Positions 53,128 through 61,304 of a DNA stretch of 64,000 nucleotides are shown here, piece by piece (the first letter of the stretch is position 1; each line of letters starts with the position of its first letter). The position numbers were made by a program, and so were the translations under genes. The notes beneath the pieces were generated by a model, which did no database searches, was not told the DNA's origin, and was given only the letters and a program-made list of their open reading frames with translations. Origin of the DNA: Neolewinella aquimaris (GTDB taxonomy: Bacteria; Bacteroidota; Bacteroidia; Chitinophagales; Saprospiraceae); contig NZ_JACIFF010000008.1 of assembly GCF_014197245.1 (NCBI RefSeq), positions 124,001 to 188,000 of the forward strand. Reading direction: 5' to 3'.

Positions 53128-53934
53128 TTAGTTTTTTTCCGGAAACTCCGTGGTAGTGACCAATAATTCTCCCGGCCCTACACTTAGGTAACCGGTCGGG
53201 CCCGCCATGACTTTGCTCATCCCAGTAAGTGCGGCAGGAAGGCTGCCCAGGGGAATTGTCTGCGTTTGGCCGGAAGTGTAGTTCCACACCGTTCCGTCGT
53301 CCTTGATCCCCAGAAGGTAAGGCGCATTCCAGGAGAGCCGGGAGTGGGGTGGAACCGCCACCCACCCGCGAAATTCCCCGTAATTGGTGAAAACCGCCAG
53401 GCGGCTACTCTCCCTGAAGTACAGCATCACGGTAGTGCGGTCGACGAATATCGCCGCGGGTTCGCTGTCCTCTCCCAGTTGTAGGCGGAGGTTGTTGGTT
53501 TGCTGGTCCGGTTCTCCCCGTTCGTTTAGCCGCAGCAGGCGGTAGTTCCAGTTGTCGAAGACCCATATGCCGTTGTCGTAGCTGCGCGCGATGGCACCGG
53601 GCTGGCGGATGTGTTGGTTGGCAAACAGATCGATGCGGTCGAGTTCGCTGAGGGTGCGGTCGAGCACCAGTACGGTACCGTAGGCCCGGTAGTACACCAG
53701 AATCTGGAAGGGATTGGCAACGTCAACGTAATCGGGAGAGCCGAGACTACTGTCGTAAAAACTGTAGGTATTTGCGCCGAGTTGATTGCCGGTTACGAGC
53801 CGGTCATCGTCTAGCAGGAAGTAGGCCTTCCCCATCGGGTCGATGAAAAAGTCCGCTACGCCTATCGGTGTTTGCGAGCGGCTCGCGGCACAACTTACGA
53901 ACAGGAATACCACTACCAAAGAGCGCAAGGTCAT
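53128..53934 (-). CDS. Exported beta-propeller-like protein
   Basis: A 268-aa exported protein (LRSLVVVFLFVSCAASRSQT). The signal ends near a Cys (VSCAAS), so a lipoprotein is possible. The body shows repeated short blades: VADFFIDPMGKAYFLLDDD, QPGAIARSYDNGIWVFDNWN, PAAIFVDRTTVMLYFRESS and APYLLGIKDDGTVWNYTSG, consistent with a small beta-propeller. No family assigned. The start at 53934 is divergent from the PorT-like gene, sharing an 85-bp promoter region. Similar proteins in Bacteroidota sit beside outer-membrane assembly genes. Confidence 0.75.
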   Translation of the reverse strand: MTLRSLVVVFLFVSCAASRSQTPIGVADFFIDPMGKAYFLLDDDRLVTGNQLGANTYSFYDSSLGSPDYVDVANPFQILVYYRAYGTVLVLDRTLSELDRIDLFANQHIRQPGAIARSYDNGIWVFDNWNYRLLRLNERGEPDQQTNNLRLQLGEDSEPAAIFVDRTTVMLYFRESSRLAVFTNYGEFRGWVAVPPHSRLSWNAPYLLGIKDDGTVWNYTSGQTQTIPLGSLPAALTGMSKVMAGPTGYLSVGPGELLVTTTEFPEKN

Positions 53935-53994
53935 ACCGCTTAAACGCAGGAATGGCAATATTGGTCCGTCCGGTATACCTTGCACCTTGCGACT

Positions 53995-54019
53995 TACCTT
54001 GCACCCGCGACCCCGCCCC
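53995..54019 (+). promoter_or_regulatory. -7 box plus GC-rich leader before the PorT-like gene
   Basis: TACCTTGC followed by the 17-nt leader ACCCGCGACCCCGCCCC and the ATG at 54020. Box, leader length and leader sequence nearly match 24595-24619. Confidence 0.55.
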
Positions 54020-54670
54020 ATGACATATTTGCTCCGCATGCTTCTTTTTTTTGCGCTTCCGCAGGTGCTGTGGGCACAACGTGACAGCAGTGATTTTCGG
54101 CGGCTACAGGTCGGCCTTGTGGGGGGACAAATGTGGCACACGGTCGATTTTACGCCTACGGTAGACGTGCTGACGCTGCCCGGCCAAAGCTACGGAATTG
54201 CGATCCGCTACTTCGACAAGCAACTGGTCGGGTTCCAGGCGGAAGCAAGCCTAGCCAGTGCCGGATGGCAGGAAAATTACGGCGACGAGCTTTACGAACG
54301 GCGGCTGGACTACGCCGAAATCCAGTTGCTTACTCAATTCAGCGTGGGCCGCGGGTTTATCCAGCCACTGTTGCAGCTTGGGCCGTACCTGTCCGTACCG
54401 CTGGAGGATAACGAGACCCTGCCGGCCAGCTTCGACCCGGATCAGGAGCCCGCTAACACTTACCGGGGCCGGGAGCTTCCCTTCCGCCTGAATTACGGCC
54501 TGCGGGCAGGTCTGGGCCTAAATGTAGAAGCGGGACCCCTGACTTTGCAACTGGAGGGACGCATTTTGCAGGGCTTCAGTAACTTGCTTAAACCCGGGGA
54601 AAGTCAGGTGGCCACGAGCATCCGGCAGGCGTACGGAGGAAATCTGGGCCTATTTTATGCCATCCGTTGA
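54020..54670 (+). CDS. PorT-like outer-membrane beta-barrel protein
   Basis: A 216-aa exported protein (YLLRMLLFFALPQVLWAQ) with an eight-stranded-barrel pattern of the PorT/OMP_b-brl_2 type: RLQVGLVGGQMWHTVDFTP, SYGIAIRYFDKQLVGFQAEA, YAEIQLLTQFSVGRGFIQPL, LNYGLRAGLGLNVEAGPLTL and a C-terminal YGGNLGLFYAIR. PorT proper acts in type IX secretion; relatives such as this are generic barrels, so the exact role is open. Start 54020 opens the signal peptide. Confidence 0.8.
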   Translation: MTYLLRMLLFFALPQVLWAQRDSSDFRRLQVGLVGGQMWHTVDFTPTVDVLTLPGQSYGIAIRYFDKQLVGFQAEASLASAGWQENYGDELYERRLDYAEIQLLTQFSVGRGFIQPLLQLGPYLSVPLEDNETLPASFDPDQEPANTYRGRELPFRLNYGLRAGLGLNVEAGPLTLQLEGRILQGFSNLLKPGESQVATSIRQAYGGNLGLFYAIR

Positions 54671-54724
54671 GCGAACCGGCGAGGGCCGTGCGGACTTATA
54701 CCCGTACATCATAAACTCACGCCC

Positions 54725-55060
54725 ATGCCGATCCTGCACGACAATCCATACGAAAGCCTCTCCTTCGCCATCGAAGACCTGAAGAGCAAGGGCTACGAAT
54801 TCGACTTCAACCAGAAGGAGAAACACCTCGAGTGCCCCCAGAACGAGAAGCACTACAACCCGGAGGACTTCACCATCACCCATACCTACCGCTTCGAGGG
54901 CATGAGCAGCACCGACGACAACTCCGTGCTCTACGGAATCGAAGCCGCCGACGGTACCAAGGGCCTACTGGTCGATGCCTATGGCGTCTATGCCGACAGC
55001 CTCTCTCCAGAAATGATCGAGAAGTTTCGGGTGGAGTATGAGGATCCGGATAAGGTTTAG
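54725..55060 (+). CDS. Small conserved Bacteroidota protein
   Basis: A 111-aa acidic cytoplasmic protein. SLSFAIEDLKSKGYEFDFNQ, EDFTITHTYRFEGMSSTDDN and LYGIEAADGTKGLLVDAYGV then YADSLSPEMIEKF form a pattern seen in many Bacteroidota. Databases sometimes label such proteins phosphoribosylpyrophosphate synthetase, but it lacks the PRPP-binding motif and is a third of the enzyme's size, so that name should not be used. Function unknown. Single gene, followed by a large inverted repeat. Confidence 0.85.
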   Translation: MPILHDNPYESLSFAIEDLKSKGYEFDFNQKEKHLECPQNEKHYNPEDFTITHTYRFEGMSSTDDNSVLYGIEAADGTKGLLVDAYGVYADSLSPEMIEKFRVEYEDPDKV

Positions 55061-55072
55061 GAGTGGAGTATT

Positions 55073-55136
55073 ACGGTAGTTGGGTAGTACGGTAGTACGG
55101 TAGTACCGCTCGACTACCGTACTACCCAACTATCGT
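55073..55136. repeat. Inverted repeat with GTAC/GTAG words
   Basis: The arms 55073-55096 (ACGGTAGTTGGGTAGTACGG then TAGT) and 55113-55136 are reverse complements at 23 of 24 positions around a 16-bp loop. Similar words continue to 55146. It is located between the stop of the small gene and the photolyase start and could terminate transcription as RNA or form a cruciform as DNA. Confidence 0.88.
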
Positions 55137-55160
55137 ACTACCGTACTAACCCCCTCCCCC

Positions 55161-56504
55161 ATGACCATCTTCTGGCACCGCCGTGACCTCCGCTTTACCG
55201 ACAATGCGGGACTCTACCGGGCACTGAAAACTGGTGACCCCGTCCTTCCGATTTTCATTTTTGACCGGAATATTCTGGATAAGCTGCCGAATAAGGCCGA
55301 CGTAAGGGTAGAATTTATTCAGCGGAGCGTGGAGGAACTGGCGGAAGCGTACCGGGCGCACGGCAGTGACTTGCGCGCCTTCTACGGTAAGCCCATCGAG
55401 GTTTTTGCGCAGTTGCGCGATGAGCTGAACCCGACGGCGGTATACACTAATCGCGATTACGAACCCTACGCGATCGCGCGTGATCTGGCGGTGAAGGAGT
55501 TGCTGGACGAGCACGACATCCCCTTTCGCCACTTTAAGGACCACGTCATTTTCGAGAGCGACGAGGTACAGAAGCAAGCGGGCGGACCGTACACGGTATA
55601 CACCCCATACATGCGCCGGTGGAAGAAGACCCTCGACACCCGGATGAGCAGCTTTGCAGGCGAAAAGATCAGCTTTTACCTAAAGCCTTACCCGACCGAG
55701 ACGTATGCGGACAACCTGCTGAAGGAATCTTCGCCCCACCCCGTGCCGACGCTGGCCGATATGGGCTTTAAACCCACCGACATCGAGATACCACCGAAGG
55801 AAGCGCCCGCCGAAGTGATCGAGCATTACGATAAGACGCGCGACTTCCCCGGACAGGAGGGAACCAGTCGGATCAGTCACCACCTGCGGCACGGAACGGT
55901 GAGCGTTCGGGCTAAGGTGCGAAGGGCCATGAAGCTCAACGAGACGTTCGTGAAGGAGCTGATCTGGCGGGATTTTTACTCCAACATCCTGCAGGAATTT
56001 CCGCGGGTTGTGAACGAGAGTTACCGCAGGGAGTACGACAACATTCCCTGGATCAACGACGAGGAGCAGTTTGAAAAGTGGTGCGAAGGGAAGACCGGCG
56101 TACCCATCGTCGATGCCGGCATGCGACAGCTCAATGCGATCGGTTGGATGCACAACCGGGTGCGGATGATCACGGCGAGTTACCTGACCAAGCACCTGCT
56201 TATCGACTGGCGCTGGGGAGAGGGATACTTCGCCGACAAACTTCTCGACTACGAACTCGCCAGCAACAACGGCGGCTGGCAGTGGGCGGCGGGCAGCGGA
56301 GTGGATGCACAGCCCTACTTCCGTATCTTCAACTACGAGAGCCAGCAACGTAAATTCGACAAAGATTACCGCTACGTAAAACGTTGGGTACCGGAATACG
56401 GGACGGATAAATATCCTGCAGAACCCCTCGTGGAGCACAAGTTTGGCCGCGAACGGGCGTTGAGGGTGTACAAAGAAGCCCTGAGAGAAGCCCGGGAGAC
56501 CTAG
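55161..56504 (+). CDS. phr: Deoxyribodipyrimidine photolyase/cryptochrome
   Basis: A 447-aa FAD-dependent photolyase of the class I CPD group, which repairs UV pyrimidine dimers with blue light. The alpha/beta antenna domain is at the N-terminus (IFWHRRDLRFTDNAGLYRAL, VYTNRDYEPYAIARD). The FAD domain follows: TSRISHHLRHGTVSVR, ELIWRDFYSNILQEFP, PIVDAGMRQLNAIGWMHNRV then RMITASYLTKHLLIDWRWGE, and NNGGWQWAAGSGVDAQPYFR then IFNYESQQRKFD. All landmark residues for FAD and dimer binding appear. Length is usual for the family. Single gene. Confidence 0.95.
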   Translation: MTIFWHRRDLRFTDNAGLYRALKTGDPVLPIFIFDRNILDKLPNKADVRVEFIQRSVEELAEAYRAHGSDLRAFYGKPIEVFAQLRDELNPTAVYTNRDYEPYAIARDLAVKELLDEHDIPFRHFKDHVIFESDEVQKQAGGPYTVYTPYMRRWKKTLDTRMSSFAGEKISFYLKPYPTETYADNLLKESSPHPVPTLADMGFKPTDIEIPPKEAPAEVIEHYDKTRDFPGQEGTSRISHHLRHGTVSVRAKVRRAMKLNETFVKELIWRDFYSNILQEFPRVVNESYRREYDNIPWINDEEQFEKWCEGKTGVPIVDAGMRQLNAIGWMHNRVRMITASYLTKHLLIDWRWGEGYFADKLLDYELASNNGGWQWAAGSGVDAQPYFRIFNYESQQRKFDKDYRYVKRWVPEYGTDKYPAEPLVEHKFGRERALRVYKEALREARET

Positions 56505-56557
56505 ATTTATACCCGCATGTGGTAGCCATGGGGTTGGGGGACGACCGGCAACCCCTT

Positions 56558-56565
56558 TATTTTTG
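56558..56565 (+). promoter_or_regulatory. -7 box TATTTTTG with upstream TTG
   Basis: TATTTTTG fits TAnnTTTG exactly, and a TTG at 56534 lies at a suitable -33 distance. The 22-nt leader ends at the ATG 56588. This is the best promoter in the window. Confidence 0.6.
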
Positions 56566-56587
56566 GGATTTTTAACTACCCGCGCCA

Positions 56588-57829
56588 ATGAAATTTCTTT
56601 TAACCGCCACTCTGGTGGTGATTGGTCTACTCGTCTCCCAATCTGGCTACGGGCAAAAACGACTGAACCTCTTTACGGAATGTGATTGCAATAGGACGCT
56701 GTTGAAGCAGGAACTCAACTACGTCAACCACACCATCGACCCGGTCAACGCCCAGGTCAACCTCTTCATCGTCACCAACTACCTCAGCAACGGCGGTCGC
56801 GTGTACGATCTCCAGTTTAAGGGACAGCAAGAACTCGCGGGCAACAGCCTCAGCTTCAAGGTGTCCACCACGGCCGTCATGACGAATCTCGAACGAGATG
56901 AATACCTGAACAAACGTATCGAGCTGGGATTGGCCGGATTCCTCGCCGGCACTGACTACGCGGACCTGGTCGACCTAACCGCCCAGGCCCCTCCGGAACC
57001 CACCGAACAGGAAGTAGTAGATCCGGAAATGGCCGGTGACCGCTGGAACAGTTGGATCTTCGAGACCAGTGCCAGCTTCAGCGCCAACCAGGAAAGCCAG
57101 CGCAGTAAGACCCAGATCCGGCTCGGCTTCGAAGCGGATCGCACTACCCCCGACTGGCGCATCCGTTTCAGCCCCAATTTTTTCTACCGCATCGAGAAGA
57201 TCCAGCAACAGCAGGGCGAACCCATCACTTCGGTACGTCGCGATCAGTGGTTCGACGGCAAGGTGGTCAAGAGCATCGGCAACCACTGGTCGGTGGGCAT
57301 CCTCAGCAGCGCCAATTCGTCCACCTACCGCAACATCGACCTCGGCATCTTTATCGCCCCGGCCGTGGAGTACAATATCTTCGACTATAATCAGGTCCCG
57401 TTTAAGGAATTCACCATTGCCTACCGCCTCGGATGGGTCAAGAATGTCTACACCGATACCACCGTATTTCTGAAGACGGAAGAGAGCCTCGCCCGCCAGA
57501 GCCTGGATATCGACCTGCGCTTACGCCAACGGTGGGGACAGGTGTTCGCCGGTATATCCGCGGCAAACTACTTAGATGATTTCAAGAAGAACCGCCTCTC
57601 CCTCGATATGCGAGCCGACGTACGTCTCATCAAGGGCCTATCCTTCAACGTCGGCGGCAGCTACGACATCATCAACGACCAGATCAGCCTCCCGGCCGGA
57701 GAAATTTCCGATTCGGATCGCCTACTGGGCCTTACCCAGTTGGCCACCAGCTTCAGTGCCGACGTCAGCGTAGGCTTCAGCTACACCTTCGGTTCCCTGT
57801 ACAATAATGTGATCAATACCCGACTGTAG
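56588..57829 (+). CDS. Exported outer-membrane beta-barrel-like protein
   Basis: A 413-aa exported protein (LTATLVVIGLLVSQSGYGQ). The first 120 residues (LFTECDCNRTLLKQELNYVN; two Cys in CDC) form an N-terminal domain, followed by a Pro/Glu-rich linker (APPEPTEQEVVDPE). The C-terminal 260 residues are built of alternating strands (SWIFETSASFSANQESQRSK, WRIRFSPNFFYRIEKI, SADVSVGFSYTFGSLYNNV), as in a barrel. No named family recognised. Preceded by a strong promoter; the gene is convergent with the next. Confidence 0.75.
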   Translation: MKFLLTATLVVIGLLVSQSGYGQKRLNLFTECDCNRTLLKQELNYVNHTIDPVNAQVNLFIVTNYLSNGGRVYDLQFKGQQELAGNSLSFKVSTTAVMTNLERDEYLNKRIELGLAGFLAGTDYADLVDLTAQAPPEPTEQEVVDPEMAGDRWNSWIFETSASFSANQESQRSKTQIRLGFEADRTTPDWRIRFSPNFFYRIEKIQQQQGEPITSVRRDQWFDGKVVKSIGNHWSVGILSSANSSTYRNIDLGIFIAPAVEYNIFDYNQVPFKEFTIAYRLGWVKNVYTDTTVFLKTEESLARQSLDIDLRLRQRWGQVFAGISAANYLDDFKKNRLSLDMRADVRLIKGLSFNVGGSYDIINDQISLPAGEISDSDRLLGLTQLATSFSADVSVGFSYTFGSLYNNVINTRL

Positions 57830-57832
57830 GGC

Positions 57833-58276
57833 CTACTCGAACGTAACCTCCCCGGAAAATTCTCGCCGGAAGTTGTCGAACTGCTTCCGGGAAGCCACGA
57901 AGCGCATCCGCCGCCCGAAGGTGCCCTTACCCCGTAGCTCCAGGGTACATATTTTGAAGAACAACCACCGGGCTTCATAAAAGCCGGCTACGTCCTCCGC
58001 CAGATCGTACCGCGCCGTCCTGAAGTAGTTGCTCACGTACACGGCCCGCCCGTCGGTCTCCACCCGCTTCAGTGGCCAGAACACGAACCAGAAGGTCGCC
58101 AGCCCCGTAAGCAAGACGAAGAGAATACCCCAGCGCAACGACTGTAGCGGCACCCCCCCAAAGTAGTGCTCCGGTGCAAACCAGATCACCAGGGCCGTCC
58201 CGATCATCACGGTGGTCCAAAACACCGGAAGGAAGAGCTTCAGAAAAAGCGTCAAATTAGAAGACAGTCTAAGCAA
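57833..58276 (-). CDS. Two-helix membrane protein with PH-like domain
   Basis: A 147-aa protein with two membrane helices (LFLPVFWTTVMIGTALVIWF and GILFVLLTGLATFWFVFWPL) and a cytoplasmic beta-rich domain (RVETDGRAVYVSNYFRTARY, LELRGKGTFGRRMRFVASRK) like bacterial PH domains. Function unknown. It lies downstream of lspA on the same strand (56-nt gap to the lspA stop) and might be cotranscribed. Confidence 0.75.
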   Translation of the reverse strand: MLRLSSNLTLFLKLFLPVFWTTVMIGTALVIWFAPEHYFGGVPLQSLRWGILFVLLTGLATFWFVFWPLKRVETDGRAVYVSNYFRTARYDLAEDVAGFYEARWLFFKICTLELRGKGTFGRRMRFVASRKQFDNFRREFSGEVTFE

Positions 58277-58332
58277 ACCAAGTAGTTTATGTACAATCCC
58301 TCAATCCTTCCCCCCCTCAGTCCTTCATTCCC

Positions 58333-58938
58333 TCAATCCCTCCTATAATAATACACCAACAACAACACCACCCCCACGCTAATGGATACGTCGGCTACAT
58401 TAAAAATCGGCCGGAAGAACAAAAAAGAGTTTCCGCCGACCAGCGGCAGCCAGTCCGGATAAACGCCGTACACCAGCGGGAAGTAGAACATATCCACCAC
58501 GCGCCCGAAGAACAGCGACTCGTAGCCACCGCCCGCGGGTAGGAATTCCGCGATCTGACCATTTGGCCTTGACTCCGAAAACAGCACCCCGTAGAACACG
58601 CTGTCGATGATGTTGCCGAGCGCGCCCGCCTCGATGAAGGTGAAGGCCGCCAGCAGCAGGCCGGAAACCCGTTGCCGGAGCAGGTCCACCAGATAGTATC
58701 CCAGCAGCACTACCGCCAGGATACGGAACAGGCTCAGGATCAGCTTCCCCTCCCGTCCGCCGAAACTGAGCCCGAAGGCCATGCCGTTGTTCTCCACGAA
58801 GTGAATCAGCGCCCGGTCGGCTCCCAGAATACCGAACTCCTCCCCGTAGAACATATTGGTCTTGACCCAAAATTTCAGGGCCTGGTCGAGCAGCAGGACG
58901 CTTAAAAGGATCAGGAAGAGGGTAAGCTTTCGCGTCAT
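58333..58938 (-). CDS. lspA: Lipoprotein signal peptidase (SPase II)
   Basis: A 201-aa inner-membrane aspartyl peptidase that cleaves prolipoproteins before the lipidated Cys. Four or more helices are visible. The conserved GALGNIIDSVFYG, GRVVDMFYFPLVYGVYP and FNVADVSISVGVVL carry the two catalytic Asp residues (D in VVDMF and D in NVADVS). Insertion of residues between the conserved blocks is usual for Bacteroidota. The many lipoproteins in this window depend on it. The dksA-like gene lies upstream on the same strand (103 nt), a common Bacteroidota order. Confidence 0.93.
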   Translation of the reverse strand: MTRKLTLFLILLSVLLLDQALKFWVKTNMFYGEEFGILGADRALIHFVENNGMAFGLSFGGREGKLILSLFRILAVVLLGYYLVDLLRQRVSGLLLAAFTFIEAGALGNIIDSVFYGVLFSESRPNGQIAEFLPAGGGYESLFFGRVVDMFYFPLVYGVYPDWLPLVGGNSFLFFRPIFNVADVSISVGVVLLLVYYYRRD

Positions 58939-59041
58939 TCGGCTGGGAATAGGCTTGCTCCTAAATAAAGCAACCTCCACGCCATGGGCGAAGGAGGCTG
59001 GCAATTTACGAAATCGGCCTAGTACGCAGTCGCGCTACGCA

Positions 59042-59416
59042 CTATCGATTCTGCTTGGCGTGTATGCTGAGCGTAGTATGGGGTACGATGCGTAGCCGCT
59101 CGGGACTGATTAGCTCCCCGGTGGCGCGGCAGATGCCGTACACCTTATTGTCGATGCGCAGCAGGGCGTTTTCCAGGTGCTGGATCAATTGCTGCTGTCG
59201 GCTGGCGAGCCGGTGGGTATCCTCGTTGACCATGGTGCCAACTCCATCGTCGAGGCCGCGTACTTTACCGTCTTCGCTGTTGGTCTGCTCCGATAGCTGG
59301 TCCAGGTAGAACTGGAGCTGCCGACGGGCCTCGGCAAGCTTGGTGTCAATGATCACTTTAAACTCGGCCAGCTCAGCGTCGCTGTACCGGGTTTGGTGAA
59401 GTTGTTGTGTTTGCAT
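59042..59416 (-). CDS. TraR/DksA-family regulator
   Basis: A 124-aa coiled-coil protein of the DksA/TraR family. The N-terminal helix-rich part (SDAELAEFKVIIDTKLAEAR, RQLQFYLDQLSEQTNSEDGK) forms the coiled-coil hairpin that enters the RNA polymerase secondary channel. The C-terminal YGICRATGELISPERLRIVP then HTTLS is the zinc-finger region. Only one of the four Cys is present, so the finger cannot bind zinc in the classical way; this is usual for the Bacteroidota version. Start 59416 (MQTQQL) was preferred. It lies upstream of lspA. Confidence 0.88.
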   Translation of the reverse strand: MQTQQLHQTRYSDAELAEFKVIIDTKLAEARRQLQFYLDQLSEQTNSEDGKVRGLDDGVGTMVNEDTHRLASRQQQLIQHLENALLRIDNKVYGICRATGELISPERLRIVPHTTLSIHAKQNR

Positions 59417-59638
59417 GGTGATTGTAATTAAGTTAAATCTTCGTTCGCAAGGTGCGCACAAATATACCGGTAATACGCAAGACCTGGTATATCTTCGTTT
59501 GTTTTAACTTAATACAAATCATATACGGAAGATCACCCTCCACCCGGCAATTAGTTCTGTAAAACTTTATGGCAGTCTCAGCAACCGAACCGCCACCGCC
59601 CCGTTACCTCGCCAGCTTCGTCCCAACAACTCATACCC

Positions 59639-60106
59639 GTGACCCCACGCCGCCTCGAGAGTACCACCACCGTCCCACGCCCCCTCGCGGAAACCTGGGA
59701 TTTCTTCAGCCGCCCCGAAAACCTGGAGAAGCTCACGCCGCCGGAAGTAAAGTTCGAAATCGTCTCTCCCGTCGCCGGCCAGGAGATGTACGAGGGCATG
59801 ATCGTGCAGTACCGCGTGACGCCCTTTCCCGGGTTCACCGCCGACTGGGTCACCGAGATCACTCACATTCGCCACCACGAGCACTTTATCGACGACCAGC
59901 GCGTCGGCCCCTTCGCCCTCTGGCACCACCAGCACCACTTCCGTTCCGTCTCCGCCAACGTGACCGAAATGCGGGACATCCTCCACTACCAGGCACCCCT
60001 CCGCTTCCTCGGCACCATCGCCGATAAGCTATTCGTACACCGTCAGGTCAAAAAGATCTTCACCGAGCGGGAGAGGGCGATCCAGCGGCTGTTTCCAGAA
60101 ATTTAA
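59639..60106 (+). CDS. SRPBCC-family protein
   Basis: A 155-aa helix-grip (START-like) protein: STTTVPRPLAETWDFFSRPE then NLEKLTPPEVKFEIV, GMIVQYRVTPFPGFTADWVT and PFALWHHQHHFRSV, then LGTIADKLFVHRQVKKIFTE. It resembles the small SRPBCC proteins sometimes annotated as cell-division inhibitor-like. It likely binds a hydrophobic ligand in the cytoplasm. The start is a GTG at 59639; no ATG is available in frame upstream near it. Single gene, convergent with the Zn-ribbon gene. Confidence 0.85.
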   Translation: MTPRRLESTTTVPRPLAETWDFFSRPENLEKLTPPEVKFEIVSPVAGQEMYEGMIVQYRVTPFPGFTADWVTEITHIRHHEHFIDDQRVGPFALWHHQHHFRSVSANVTEMRDILHYQAPLRFLGTIADKLFVHRQVKKIFTERERAIQRLFPEI

Positions 60107-60132
60107 AATTTGAAATTGCCAATTTGAAATTG

Positions 60133-60492
60133 CTACTCCACATACTCCTGCCGCTTGATCAGGAATACCCAGTCGCCGTCTTCCACCCGGTAGCCGTAGT
60201 CGTAGCAGAAGTGGTAGAGTTTGCCGTTGCGCGTGGTGTACTCGTTGGTGAAGTAGCGGAACTTGAATCCCCGGTCGATCATTCGATCGCGGCGCACGTT
60301 GGCCTTGCCGTCGGGATTAAGCTCCGCCAGCACGTTGCGGTTGTGGCGCAGGATATTGTTGATGGCGCGCTGGAATCCCTGTTCCTCCGCGTTCTGGCGG
60401 TTGTGGTGGGCCGAGCGACAGGGGGCCGAGCAAAATTTTTTGTCGGAGCGGCCCGTGTACTCCTCCCCGCATTCGGGACAAATCCGTTTCAT
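60133..60492 (-). CDS. Small N-terminal zinc-ribbon protein
   Basis: A 119-aa protein opening with CPECGEEYTGRSDKKFCSAP then CRSAHH, a four-Cys zinc ribbon (CxxC...CxxxC) like those of the DUF2116 type. The rest has a helix (NAEEQGFQRAINNILRHNRN) and a beta-rich end (RYFTNEYTTRNGKLYHFCYD, WVFLIKRQEYVE). Its ATG overlaps the stop of the upstream methyltransferase (ATGA), so translation is coupled. Function unknown. Confidence 0.82.
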   Translation of the reverse strand: MKRICPECGEEYTGRSDKKFCSAPCRSAHHNRQNAEEQGFQRAINNILRHNRNVLAELNPDGKANVRRDRMIDRGFKFRYFTNEYTTRNGKLYHFCYDYGYRVEDGDWVFLIKRQEYVE

Positions 60493-61190
60493 GCCGGCAA
60501 ATTAAGAAAACTGCCGTCGTTCAGCAGCAGGTAGTTGCCGCCGGTGTCGTGCAATTTCGGGGCGGGGAACGCAGGTGCAAAGACGTCCTCGAAGTAGCTC
60601 CGCGCGGCGTTCCGATCCGGGATACTCGAAGCAAGCCGATTATAAACCAGGGCGCCTCCGGGCAGCAAACGCTCCTGGCATAGCTCGATAAACGTTGTCC
60701 CGTTGAGGTGATCGGGTACGTTAGCATTCTGAAATACGTCCACGCAGATCAGGTCGAACCGCCGCTCGTCGAGCTGCAGGAAGGCGAACGCATCGGCTTC
60801 TACCACCTCGATCGGGGAGTCAAGGGCGGGCAAACTGTACTTGCTGGCCAGTTCGATGATGGCGGCATCGATCTCCACGGCAACGTAGCTGTACTCCAGA
60901 CCGATGTACTTCTCCAGCAGCTCCGGGATGCTCCCCAGTCCCAGCCCCAGCACGAGTACGCTGGCCCGTTCCGGCAGCCGTTCGAAATCAAAGATCTCGA
61001 AGAGTTTGCGGAAATTGAGGTAGTAGTCACCGAAACTGTAGATCGCATCTTCGGCCACCAGTTGCAGCCGCCCGTGGACGACGCATACCTCGAGGTAGTC
61101 ATTGTATACGGAGGCGGTGGTTTCCAGGCGTTGTTCCCATAGGTAGCTGAGCCAGTAGCGCAGCCGGGAAATGTGGGCGGGTTTGCTCAT
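60489..61190 (-). CDS. Spermidine synthase-like SAM-dependent methyltransferase
   Basis: A 233-aa protein with the spermidine-synthase/methyltransferase fold. [20 protein letters not shown] is the SAM-binding glycine loop, [17 protein letters not shown] the acidic loop, [20 protein letters not shown] then LICVDVF the next strand, and [20 protein letters not shown] the typical continuation. It lacks the N-terminal barrel of true spermidine synthases. A short leader TTTTGGTGCCGGA precedes ATG 61190. It is translationally coupled to the Zn-ribbon gene. The embedded GC-rich word (60560-60580) codes in frame for part of the last helix. Confidence 0.85.
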   Translation of the reverse strand: MSKPAHISRLRYWLSYLWEQRLETTASVYNDYLEVCVVHGRLQLVAEDAIYSFGDYYLNFRKLFEIFDFERLPERASVLVLGLGLGSIPELLEKYIGLEYSYVAVEIDAAIIELASKYSLPALDSPIEVVEADAFAFLQLDERRFDLICVDVFQNANVPDHLNGTTFIELCQERLLPGGALVYNRLASSIPDRNAARSYFEDVFAPAFPAPKLHDTGGNYLLLNDGSFLNLPA

Positions 61191-61304
61191 TCCGGCACCA
61201 AAATACAACGGCGACACCCGCCCATTTTCATTCCGCTAACTCAACCCGCAATATCTTGCGGCGTTATCCCAGGAGATTTAACCCACCCAAAAGTCTTTCC
61301 CAGC

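Noticed and set aside
54725..55060. Phosphoribosylpyrophosphate synthetase label for the 111-aa protein
   Set aside because: Too short and lacks the PRPP-binding and catalytic motifs; the label is a propagated misnomer.
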